DNA from: Schoenoplectus triqueter
Lineage: Eukaryota; Streptophyta; Magnoliopsida; Poales; Cyperaceae
Length of the DNA stretch: 47,042 nt
Direction: 5' to 3'
NCBI GenBank assembly: GCA_964058805.1
Contig: CAXKVV010000734.1
Coordinates: forward strand, 1-47,042
A program made the translations under genes and the position numbers. Below are positions 1-11,370 of the stretch, piece after piece. Below the pieces are notes generated by a model. That model was not told the origin of the DNA. It worked only from the letters and a program-made list of their open reading frames with translations, and did no database searches. Numbering within the stretch: the first letter of the stretch is position 1; every line of letters begins with the position of its first letter.

Positions 1-338
1 ATCCCTTGAGATTCAGGTGCGGTCCTCCGAAAGAAAATTGGGCCCAAAAGCCCAAATATATCGTTCAAAGAAACTTGGCCCAATCAGCGCAGCAAATAGA
101 AAAAGTCCGAAACTTCCCTCTTGGGCTTTTGAGCTCGAATCAATAAAGAGCTCTTTTTTTCGAAGCTATGCGGTTTTTTTTATATGAACTGTCGTTAGCA
201 ATTCTGATTTAATAATAATAAATAGTTTTGTACATTAAAATTTATATTTATACTTCTCCACAGCCGTCCAGATTAAAATGAGCTGTTCAGATTTCCCTTT
301 GAATATCTCTGTACGGTAAATATCTATAGTGGCTACCT
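1..338. other. 5' flank of RPC5 gene, no gene seen
   Basis: No coding signal was seen. Positions about 198-305 resemble 31398-31505, which lies at a comparable place upstream of the C1D gene. Both are AT-rich and share an AGCCGT(C/T)CA core followed by an A-rich stretch and TTCAGAT. This suggests a dispersed repeat rather than a promoter element. Confidence 0.5.
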
Positions 339-780
339 TAGAGGTGTCATTGAGTCGGGTCGGGTCGAGTTCGGATTGTGTCATATTATTTTTTATTTTT
401 TTTACCTAACTCGTTTAAATTCGAGTCAAAAAATCTTAATCCATATCCGACCCGCCCGGGGCACAGGTCGAGACCCGACCCGTATAAAATAATTAATTAT
501 TTTTACATAATTTAAGTAATTAAGAATTAATTAATTAGATCCATGTAAATTAATTAATTAATTATTAATTATTTTTACACAATTTTAAGTAATTAAGAAT
601 TAATAAATTAAGAATTAATCTTAATTAGTATATATTTAAGTTTTAATTAGACTAAATCATAAAATTACTTTAAAATTTATAATTAATTGAGTCGGGTCAG
701 ATGAATTCGAATCCGATCCGATCTAACTCGGATTAAAAAATTAAAATCATATTTAATTTATTTATTTTTAAATCATATCG
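339..780. repeat. hAT-like non-autonomous repeat fragment
   Basis: It starts with TAGAGGTGTCA followed by GTCGGGTCGGGTCGAG, the usual look of plant hAT-type terminal and subterminal repeats. Inside, an AT-rich segment of about 45 bp is tandemly repeated (about 488-535 and 566-612). No matching right terminus or 8 bp duplication was found, so the right limit is approximate and the element is probably truncated. A related fragment in the opposite orientation ends near 35571. Confidence 0.5.
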
Positions 781-1089
781 GACCTGCGCTTCCCCCGCTC
801 TTCCTCTCGTCATTTCCCTTGTGATAATTGGTTTCTTATTTCTTACGTTTCCGCAGAGGGCGAATCTAAAAGAGAGAGAATTATCAATTTTTTTTAGAAA
901 ACAGATGTTATAAAATTCTTGAAATAGACGGGTTTTTAACAGAGGAATGCCGCCATACATGAATCATGATACATTAAAGAGATTTAACCGCGCGCCGAAA
1001 CCGAAAGTATTGCTCCGAATCCATTTCCATCAAATTCTCTGTCTCGTCAGAGGGGAAATAACTCCCGGTTGAATTGCTCGAGTTTTACC

Positions 1090-4031
1090 ATGGCCGACAA
1101 CATGGACCTCGACACGGCCATGGCAACGCTCGACCCTTCTTCCACCTCTTCTACTTCCTCCACCAGAACCACCACTTTCCGACCCAAACCCAAAGGCGCC
1201 GCCTCTGCTGCAACTGCCAAAACCACCATTAAACCTAAAATAGAGCCCAAGGATGCTATTCCGACCCCTTCTGTTCCTACGGCTTCTTCTCCTGTTACTA
1301 ACCCTGAAGTAGAACCCGAGATCAATCCTAAAGTAGAGGAACATGTTGTGGTGGTGGAGGAGGATGAGGATGAGGTTGAGAGGGAGATCGATGTGTTCTT
1401 GTCCCCGTTTCCTCTTGATGAAAATGAAACTGAGGTAATTTCTCTACCTTTCAGATATTTCCCTGCTACTTTCACGGGGCTGTTTGATGTGAAGCAATTA
1501 GACCATAATCTCCATTTTTCTGAGTACATAGTTAACTTGGATTTGATGTCATGTCAGATTAAGAATCCAGAAATTGTTCATTGCAAACTATATATTTTTC
1601 TCAATAGAACAAAAGACATTCTTGAACTTGAAGTACATATGTATCTGACAGACTGAAACCTAAATTAAGCAACTGTAAAATGAAATGATAAACAACATGT
1701 ATGCTGCTCAAATCTATGACTTTTTTTAATATTTGGAGATATAAAAGGTTTGTAGATTTATCCTGCATTCTTCTTATAGCTGATTCCTCTTGCAGATCTA
1801 TGTCATGCAATATCCACTCAGATCAAATTGGCAGACTTATGAGATGGAGAAAAGGTGCATAGAGGTAAAATTATATATACTTGCTTTTTGTACTTTTGAA
1901 ATTAACGTGTTGTGTGCATGATGAAAAAATCAAAATTAATGTGATTGTGCTTAATTAAAATCTTTAATATTATGATAGGTGCGAATGATGCCTAAATGTA
2001 AAAAAATGGAAGTTGATCTCTGTAGAGATGATGATCATCGAACTTTTGATGCTGATATGGCAAGGACTTTGGGAATTAACAAGACAGTAATTGCTTTTTT
2101 TTTCTCTGATATAGCTAGATGTATCAGCATGTGTCCTGATAAGCCATTCATAATTTGATCTCTTGTTTTTCCCTAAAATTAAACCACATTATTTACCATA
2201 TTTATGAAAGATATCAAGTAATTCAAATTTTGAGTTTCTGTTATAACAACAAACAATGATATCAATTATTGAACTTCAATCACTATAAAAATGTTAAATT
2301 TATTAAAATATTGAGTTAACGGCATCTTAAAAGAGGGGAAACGACACCATGTCCATCAAACCATGGTTTCCGTCTACTAAAAATAATTTTATTTGCTTGA
2401 TTTTAGTTAAAATTGTATTTAATTCAGTGGAAAAAGAAAAATATCTCATTGGTTCAAGGCATTAGCTTTTTTTTATTTATTTTTGATGTAATGTTTCTTA
2501 TCCTGTTATGAATATTGAAGATACGAGAAATTTTGGTTCATTTGAACTATTGTAAAATGCGGGGATTGTTTTGCAGAAGGTAATTGTCATTATCTGCTGA
2601 CATTTTATCATTTATTGTTACAGACCCTATGGTCCCTAGTGGCACCATCTGCAACAGACTATGCTGTTGGTATCTTGCGAAATAACCAGGCAAGTTATTT
2701 CTCTTTTGCATTTAACTAGACTCTCTCTATTATTTGGCATTGTCTGCACTGGCTTTGCATTTTTTAATAGACTTCTGTAGTAAATGTTTTTATAATATTT
2801 TACAGTTACACTTGAATCCGATTGATGGAATTGTGCAACTGCGGCCAGTAATAATGACTGATCAACAAAAGAGAAAGCGTTCTACAGACCGAATGGATCC
2901 AGAGGAAAATGTACAGGGCTCAACACCTTCTACTACTAAGATGGTCAGTTTGTCTTAATCTATAAATCCGTCATATGAGAGATATTCATAGCTCATTATG
3001 TTATGATACCGCGTTTCAATTTTGAGGCTCAGAGTAGTGCAAATGGTACTAAAATTATTAGTTGTGAATTTCCGATAAATTGAAAAGTTGGATAGCCAAA
3101 GTTGCAATGTTCAGTTCTACCTGGTGGATTTAAGAGAGAAAATAATGAATAATTACAACTAGGTCCTTCTTTTATAATCTCGTTTTCTTTTATTTTACTG
3201 CAGGGTAGTTCTAGATTATGTTATTAGCCCTAATCATCTTCATTATTAATCTGAACTGTAGAAATTTGCTAGCTGTCTGTAGTATTAGAGTGATTTTTCT
3301 TCAGAAATTACTGTTTCACTATTGCTATTCCAAGATTTTAACTCAGTTAACATTTGGATAGGCAAAGACAGAACCAGTGGATTCAATACAAACTGAAGAC
3401 GAGGATGAGGTGAAGTTGAATCAGACTCCAGTTTTTTGTCAACACCTCTTATTTATATTTACAAAGTTTCTAGGTGACTTCAAGCTGGTCCAAATTTTTA
3501 TTTTATGATTGCAAACAATTGCCAAGAAGCTCCATATAGATATTATGATAAGGAGCTCATTTGGTGGGTGAAATATAATTGGAACTTCAATAAGGAATTT
3601 ATTTTTACTCAAGTTTGATCTGAGAGTTTAGAATTTAAAGCTAATTTACTATAATTACAATATCTTGTCGTATCTTATGATAAATATCAGTTTGTCCTTT
3701 AAATAATGTGAACATGCAGTCATGGGTCCATCTTGAGTTTCTTCCAGAAAGTAGCATACTTTCGGATGAATATCAAGAGAAGATGGTTATAAATGAGCAC
3801 AGGGAAATAGATTTCACAATGATGCAGTAAGATACTTTTTATTGTTTCTATTTTATTATCCAGATGTCAATACCTTCTATGCATTTCCTTCTTTTACATA
3901 AAGAATAGTCGTTTAGTTCAGCTTTTTTTTTCATATAATTATCTTGTAACTGTAGGTCAGATTATATGGGAGCACTATGCCTCGAGAATCTATTTTTTTT
4001 CCCTTGTGAGGACAGGAAGTTTCCTTGCTGA
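1090..4031 (+). CDS. RNA polymerase III subunit RPC5 (SIN-like), C-terminally truncated
   Basis: RPC5 partners RPC4 in the TFIIF-like subcomplex of nuclear RNA polymerase III (tRNA and 5S rRNA transcription). Exons by eye: 1090-1434, 1796-1864, 1979-2086, 2624-2689, 2806-2943, 3362-3409, 3720-3826, 3956-4031. The ATG at 1090 sits in ACCATGGCC; the ORF can be extended upstream only through non-ATG codons. Exon 1 encodes a low-complexity Ser/Thr/Pro and acidic leader ending REIDVFLSPFP. The next exons carry the SIN-family core (YVMQYPLRSNWQTYE, the EVDL strand, DYAVGIL, LHLNPIDGIVQLRP). Intron 4 starts with GC (AG|GCAAGT at 2690). The last exon reads SDYMGALC, reminiscent of the conserved family segment, then soon meets TGA at 4029. 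The product is about 320 residues, whereas plant relatives as I recall are about twice that. No C-terminal exons were seen downstream. It may be a truncated copy or pseudogene. Identity is strong; exon ends are moderately sure. Confidence 0.82.
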
Positions 4032-6700
4032 GATCATGTTCTGTTAGTTTCGTGTTTTATAGAATTATAAACAATGAAGGTTGGCCATCATGAATTTTTT
4101 AATTGTGAAATTATCGTGAAAGAAATTTGATATTGATATTCCGAGTTGTTCGTCCATATAATGCAGGTTGTGGATGATTTATGTATCACTACTGAAGATG
4201 ATGTTAAAATCTGGTGATTAGAATCGAAAGGCCATACCATATTATTTTGCATTTCTCAAGGCGTGCTTTTTCTCTGTGGGGTTGAGTAATTTGAGGTAAA
4301 CGAGCTAAATTTCCCTAATTTTCCTTGGAACTTCTTTTTAGCACTTTCAATACGAACCTCACCCTAACAAGAACCCTTGGTTTGTCATAAAACTGCGTAA
4401 ATGATTAATACTTGCATCCTTGTCAATTCTCACCTACAAAGACCAATTTGGCCAGATACTTATTTATTAACTTGTATTATTTTTGTTGTGCTGTTTACAA
4501 ATTTTGGTGATCTGTTAAACTAATCATTGTTTAGACTGGTAGAAATGATTCTTCAGAGGGCACTTATCGTTGTTATTTTTCTTTATTTTTTTTAATCCGT
4601 TAACCATGTGGATATACATTCCGTAATAGGTCATACAGTAATTTTCTTGGCTTTAAATTCCTAATGAAAGCTGCTTCCTTCCAAGTTGTAATATTTTTTT
4701 CCATGTAAATCCAAGTTGTAATATTACACATCAAAAGAAAAAAAAAACACCAAGTCATGTTCATCAAACTTCAAGATTCTGCGGAGATTTCATTCAAAGA
4801 TTCATTGAATCGAAATTTGGGGCTTGATCTTCATCATTTCCTTAAAGAAAAATGAAAAAGATTCGTGGAATCGTTAGTACAATCCATTGGATTTCTCCTC
4901 TCGACGAAATAACTTGCTGCGTGGAATAGAATTTCCCTTTCCAAAAGAAATCATGTGGTGTGTTGTGCTTTCATTTTGAACAAATAATGGATTAAAAGCT
5001 GTCATATATTTCGTTGCGATCGTTACTTGAATGCACAAAATTTTAATTCGGATCTTCGCACGGCAAATATGGACATGGTCGTACTACTGTGATATAGACC
5101 AATTTTAATTCCTTCTCTGACAAAATACTTCATAACTAAGAAATAAGGAAATAGTTTTGTAAATATAAAACTCATAATTTATCTTTTCTTAATGCGCCAT
5201 ATGATCAAAAGATATTGTTGTGTTGCTTTTACTATGCATCAGTATAAAGTTATTACGAGCACAAACTACTAAACAAAATGTACAAATCCTGTTGCAAAGT
5301 ACTTCATAACGGTATTTACAGGGTGGAATCAGAATTTCAAATTGAGAGGGGAGAAAAAAAATACTCATATAAAAATTTAAATATGAACCATCTTGACTAA
5401 AACACTAATACTAAATATTCAAAATTATAGCATCAGTCATCATCATTTGATGTAATATAAATAAAAAGGATAAACATGCATTACAATTACTTTTTTTCTT
5501 TCTTATGTAAAATCTAAAATCTACATTTTTGTTAATTTGAGTTTAATCCTACGACTACCTAACAAATCATACATAAAATTAATTTCATCAGAAGTGAACT
5601 TTTCTGTAATTTTCTTTTCAATGTAAACCACCATGTACTTTCTTAACAAGATCATATCAATACAGGTATAGAATATGTGGCATTAGTGCTGCTTTAGTTT
5701 TGGCACACAGAATAGGTACAATTTTATTTGTTCGGTAAGATATCTGGTGCTGAGATACCATGCGTAACATAATCAAACAATTTATCTTCGCATCATAACA
5801 GTGTATTTTTTAGTGAAATAGAACCTTTCTGTAAGTACTGAGAATGATCTCTTTCTTGTGTCTACTGCCTGAACTATTCTTCACTTTTGTTAATTCTTTT
5901 TTTTGAATTGTATTTCTATAATTACCAAAGGAGGAAAGAGAAAATCATTTCATCTTTTGTTCGTGCTATATTTTCTTGGGAAATAGTTTGAAGGAAATAA
6001 TTAATTATTGATTAGCTGATGACAGTAAACTGCAATCCTTATTACAGCTTACAAGTATTTTTCTTTCTTTTTTCTTTCAGTCATTTTTTTTGGGGCAGTC
6101 TGTTTCTACAAAGAAAGAGAGTAAAAACATAGTGAAAAGAAAATCCATTAAAATACGAACAAATATAGAAAAAAAAATGAAAAGTAAATAAGATGCCAAA
6201 AATCGTCCAGTATTAGATTTTGTGTCACGAGATACCAAACGTTTTTTAGCATTTTCTAAGTCTAACAATTTGATATAGGATTTTACAATTCTACATTTTA
6301 TTGATTATAAAGCAAATTATGCTACACCAATATGCATGTCACGCTGCTGGAAATTTATTCTGGGTAAATGCTGCAGTTCATATTTATTTTTCAGTTTGAT
6401 TTATTTTTTATTGATTTATTTTTTTCTTAGGCATGCGATTGCTACAGTTTCATTGGGTTTTCATAATTTATTATTTTCTTTATAGTTCCTATTGATAGCG
6501 AGGTACTCAAAGCCAGAACCCTAGTACTGCTGCAGTTCTGAACTTTTGGGCATGGTTGGCACATGTAAAGTTGTCCATCTTCACAACTGTTTGTCTTCGA
6601 CATGTTATGGTACACTTCATTTTTTATGACTTTTTTTTTTACTTAACTTACATTTAACCAACAAGAAAATGTCAAGTGTAAATAAAGTAAGTCGATTTGA
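4032..6700. other. Intergenic, no gene recognised
   Basis: AT-rich sequence with stops in all frames. A 16 bp stretch, TCCAAGTTGTAATATT, occurs twice (about 4680 and 4711). I looked here for the missing C-terminal RPC5 exons and saw none. Only short chance ORFs are present. Confidence 0.5.
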
Positions 6701-8537
6701 GTTTATTATTTTTTTACTTCTTCCTTTCGTCCTTTATAATCTGATCTGGGTGGTGAAAGAACTTTCACTCTTCACTTTTTTTTTTACTCCTTTATCTTCT
6801 AAATTCTCTATTCTTCTTCACTGAGCTCTAATTCTTTCATCATCTTCAAATTTTCTCAGTTTAAGTTCCAGCATCTTTTTCTCTTCAAGCTTCATCAAGA
6901 ATCAAGCTTCATTAAGAATCTCCTTCAAGCATCTTCTTCTTTTTATTTGTAAGTATATATTAATTATTATTTTTTTTCTTTTTCGTTGGACTTCTTATGG
7001 ATAGAGATAATTTCAAGTTTTTGGTTGTATTTATTTTTGTTGTTGTGATTTTTTATAATTTTATTGTTTAATAAGCTCTTTGATGAGTTGTAATTTGGCA
7101 CCAATTTTGTATTGGTAGGTTCTTGTACCAATAAAAGTAAAAATAGTACCAACTTCATACCAATAAAAAAATATATCGGTGTTGTTATAGTTTGATCTTG
7201 TTAGTTTGAAATGTCTAACTTATATTTGTGTGTAATTCAGTTAATTGTTAATTGTGTTTGTGTTGTTTAGAAATATTTTATCATACCAATATGTTGATGT
7301 ACCAGCATTATTATATCGGTAATAATCTCAAATATAGCTTTTGTAGTAGTTTTGCTATTGTTGTGTATCAATTTCGTTATACCCGTATTTTGATATACCA
7401 GTAATAATTTTGACAATAAAACCAATATAGTACTAGTTTGAAAAGTCTCACAATTGAGTTAATTCGAGTCATTTATTTTTATTATTAGAACTATCTCGAA
7501 ATGAAAAATCCTCAAGAAAACTCAAAAAAAAAAAACTTCACAATATATGGAAGAAATGTTTGAGAAATCGACTGATTCGAGTTCGAAAACTTTCAACCAA
7601 TTATGAAAAGAGGAAAAAAGTCTGTTAGAGGGAGGGGTAGGCCTTTAGCAGGGAAAATTCGGTAACCAAAAGAGAAAAAAAAATCTCAAAATTTAAAGGC
7701 TAGATCTAAGATTCGAGAGGGGTTAGATTGGAAAAGAATTTCCCTTATGTTTCTTTAATGTCCCTAAGGCTAACTTGTGCAACAATCAAAGTTGGATAGA
7801 TAACTTTATAAATAACGAGTTAATGTCTAAGAATGCTGAGGTAGAACATAAACCTCATGCTATTCCACCAATTGATAATAATAAAGCCAATGACCATAAT
7901 TAGGATTGTATATCCATTGGAAGATGTCAAAATGAGAGTTTAGATTATCTTTGTCTAAATTCGAAAAAGAACATTTTCGAAGTAATTATGGGGCCTACTT
8001 TATGTGTTTTTGACCTTATTTTTCTAATTTAGTTAGCAGTTTTTATCATTTTTCTTTAAGTAAAAATTGAATGGGGTAGAAGATTTTGATAGCGAAAATT
8101 CTCATATTCAGATAATTGATGCTTAGAGTAAAGTTGGGTATATATTTGGAACCCAAGTATTGCAAAACTTAAAGATTTGATGAAAGACAACCTCTTATGT
8201 GGAGACTTAGCGAGACGTCGAGATAATTCGTAATCTCAAAGATATAATTCGAGGTTATTTTTATATATCATGTGTTTATATAATTCATTCATGAAAATTT
8301 ACATGTCGATTTATTGTAACTTATTGAAGTTATCTATGTTATAGATAATGGTGCTATGGACTGGGAATTCGACGGAAAAAAACATTGAAGCAGCTAATGT
8401 AAATCCTCTATCTAAAGAAGAAGAAGAAATCTCTAATACTCGAGATAAAAGAAAAATGGGATCGAGTGGAGGCCCAATCCCAAAGAACCCAAAGGTTGCT
8501 GACAAAGCAAAATCTTTGTACTCAACCACTCACAACA
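6700..8537. repeat. Degenerate transposon-like sequence split by the hAT element
   Basis: A pyrimidine-rich stretch with a small tandem motif (CAAGCTTCAT, about 6888-6930) is followed by AT-rich sequence with many TACCAAT/ATTGGTA motifs (7081-7440). A lysine- and arginine-rich broken reading region follows (about 7500-8540). The same frame resumes after the hAT insertion, from 9173 to about 9400, so the two pieces were one unit. It resembles a decayed retroelement gag/ORF1 in composition, but no diagnostic motif was found and I cannot name the family. Confidence 0.35.
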
Positions 8538-8545
8538 CCAGTAAC

Positions 8546-9164
8546 CAGGGCTGCACAAAAAAGTTCGGATTCGTGGCTCAACTCGGGCTCGGCTCGGGCT
8601 CGAGCTAATCTGGCTCCAGCTAAAATGACTCGAGCTAATTTGGCTCAAGCTAATCTGGCTCGGTAGTTAAATGAGCCGAGTTTGAGTTGGGGTCGGCTCG
8701 GCTCGAATAAAAAATAGTTTTTTATATATTTTTTTTGCCGAACACTAATCTGATAACTTCTCTCTCACCATGTCAGCGGCTTAAATATGTCTCTTACTCG
8801 CTCGTAATTAGATTCGTATATATGACTCCATGGTTTTCTGTTGGTCCATCCATTCAAATTAATGCAGCGAAGATGTCATTGAAAACATAATTTGTTGATA
8901 TATCAATTTTGTATCAATTCTCATACCAATCTTCTAGATGTACCAACCTTATAGTTTGTAGATGTATTAAATATAAATATCAAATTGAGTCAACGCACAT
9001 GCATTGGCTCGTGAGCTACGCGAGCTAGCTCGAATAGTAACGAGCCGAGTTTGAGCTAGGTTTTTCAGCTCAAAGCATTTTACGAGCTCAGCTCGACTCG
9101 ACTCGAATTTTCATGAGCTGAGCTTGAGTTAAGTCTAGCTCGACTCGACTCGTTTGCAGCCCTA
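8546..9164. mobile_element. Non-autonomous hAT-type DNA transposon, 619 bp
   Basis: An exact 8 bp duplication CCAGTAAC flanks it at 8538-8545 and 9165-9172. The termini are inverted: CAGGGCTGCA at the left and TGCAGCCCTA at the right. An 8 bp duplication with short (C/T)AGGG termini is the hAT signature. Both subterminal arms are packed with GGCTCG/CGAGCT units (8570-8720 and 9000-9160), typical of transposase-binding regions. The AT-rich centre encodes nothing, so it would depend on a transposase in trans. Removing it rejoins a single broken reading frame. Confidence 0.88.
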
Positions 9165-9172
9165 CCAGTAAC

Positions 9173-9860
9173 TCGAGCTGCGACGCCAAAGAGAATTATT
9201 CAAAAGGGAATATTGCTCGAGAAATCTCAAACTTCAGTGAGCACTCTAGTAGAGATTGTCAAGGCAATTTTTGTTGAAGAGGTTCCAAGAAGGATATTCA
9301 GGAAAGGAAAGAAAAATGAAAATATTAGAAGAAAGAGGAAGTGAAGGAGAAAAAGAAAACTCCTAAAACTTCCAAAGCTCTCAAAGGTTTTCAATCCACC
9401 TTTGCTGAGGGTAGGGGGTGTGCAATAGATGGTTCAGTTCAAATCAAAATAAATATATGCTTTTAAAGTTTTATTTGATTTGTTAAATTATGAACTGAAT
9501 GAAATTTATAAAATTGTCAATCAGTAGATAAAAATTGATTAAACCGAAATTTTATTTAGTTTTTTCTATTAAATCAAATTATATTTTTTTAAATAGAAAT
9601 AAAAAAATATCGATAGTTACATAAATTGATAGAAGAAATAAATAGTTTAAAAAAATAATAGGAATAACTAAATAAATCTCATATAATGTAAATATATTTG
9701 GATTATCTTTGATATAATTCTTTATAAAATTAATTTAACTAATAAATTTTAAACTATTTAGTCTATTCGATTTAGAAAAATATAAATCTGTGCGACCCTT
9801 TTTCGCACACTCTGCACCGCCACTTGGGCGATGAGATGCAGAAGAAGGACACGGAGATCC
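9173..9860. other. Right part of split repeat, then AT-rich repeat sequence
   Basis: 9173-9400 continues the lysine-rich frame interrupted by the hAT element. From about 9415 a sequence opening GGGTGTGCAATAGATGG and ending near TTTCGCACAC (about 9808) looks like another decayed hAT-like repeat. No target duplication was identified. Confidence 0.35.
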
Positions 9861-11370
9861 CTCTTGAACGTGCATTTGTTTAACGCCAGTTAATTTAGCC
9901 ATTTAGACTCATTAGAATGCACATTTAGAGATTTTTTTAGTGATTATGAGTACTTATAGATTCCGATGGGCGCAAGCCCCCACCGTTAATTACCCTAAGC
10001 TATTAACCTCGAGGCACCTCTGGATCTTTAAAAGGGGAAGCAAATACTATAGTTAAATGATAGTCAAGTGGTCACGTGCTTCGGTGTTAGGATCACTGAA
10101 GCACCCTGGACTTACTGACAGGTCAGTTCAGTGAGATAGGGTGGTGAAAAAGATAAACTTACTACATATCAGTTTGATCTTTACCGCTCCGAGAGACAAT
10201 CTTACTAACAGATTAGATCGACCTTTGCGGAGGGATGGAAGGTGAGTCTACTACAGATCGACTCGACCTTAGTTGACCTAGAAGATGAACTTACTACAGA
10301 ACAGTTCAATATTTACTAGTCAACGACCAATCACACAAAATACAACTCGAAGCACTTAGCCGATTGATCTTGAGGTTGGTGAATTAGGAGACGGGTGGAT
10401 TTAGCCCATATGTTTCTTCTCACTGATCTTCTAGATCATGAATTCCAAGCACTGAGTGGATTCATAAACCTAGGAACACAATTGCACACAAAGTCAAATC
10501 GGAGACACTGAGCCAGTTTGACATTGAGGCGTGTGTCAGTGAAAGAACCTATTACAGATCGGTTCAAATTCACTATTTTGAGGACGAATCTACTACAGAT
10601 CGATTCAATCCTACAATCTCGGGAGATGAACTTACTAGCGTGACTGGTCATGAATTACTTATTCATGACACAGAGTCATCATGATGTCACCTCTTTGGAT
10701 ATCGTGATGTTCTTCTCTCTTGAGTTCAACATGTTTGCTCATACTGATGTCACATTCTTGGTCATCCTCTGACGGGCGTCAAGATGTTCTTGTCTTAGTT
10801 GGCTATTATGAATATTGCATTACTTGTGCAAAAATCACTGCGTTGCTCCACACCCTTTTGTGTGAGCATATTTAATCACCACTAAATCATGAGTTATGAG
10901 CACCTAGCCTATTCACAGATTCAGGGTTAACTCGTGTACAAAATTAGACTCGGGGCTCCTGGCTGGTCTAACATTGAGACATGCTTATTAGATAATGAGC
11001 TCAAAAACTATCATATTATGATGTCTCATTAGCAGTAAACAAGGTGTATCATCACCTTGTTGATCATTCATCATTCTAGGAATCGTGTAACGATTCAACA
11101 AACTGTTATAATGTTTCGTTATAACGCTTCCAGAAGATACCAGACTTGTCAAAGAATTGGTCAAAAAGGAGGTCAAAACGTTGCTAATGCTATGTATATC
11201 GTTCAACATTTTAGAAAATCATTACAATGATTCAAGGAATCGTTACAATGATTCTTTAACATATGTTGACTTATCAGAGAATAGTCAAAGTGTTACCAAT
11301 GTTTTATGAAGCGTTCAACGTTTTGATAAATCATATAACGATTCAAGGAATCGTTATGATGATTCCTTAT
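9860..11370. repeat. Degenerate short tandem and dispersed repeats
   Basis: Diverged copies of a motif near AACTTACTACAGATCGGTTC recur at about 10158, 10200, 10243, 10284, 10545, 10587 and 10628. A second motif containing TTGAGG/CATTGAG recurs near 10370, 10520 and 10968. From about 11060 to 11370 roughly 110 bp units repeat, each with a TGTCAAAG or AGTCAAAG block, then CGTTCAAC, then GATTCAAGGAATCGTTA. No intact gene was seen. This may be the non-coding part of an old LTR element. Confidence 0.45.

Noticed and set aside
1030..1529. Minus-strand ORFs opposite RPC5 exon 1
   Set aside because: Shadows of the Ser/Thr/Glu-rich exon; the glycine/serine-rich composition follows from the opposite strand.
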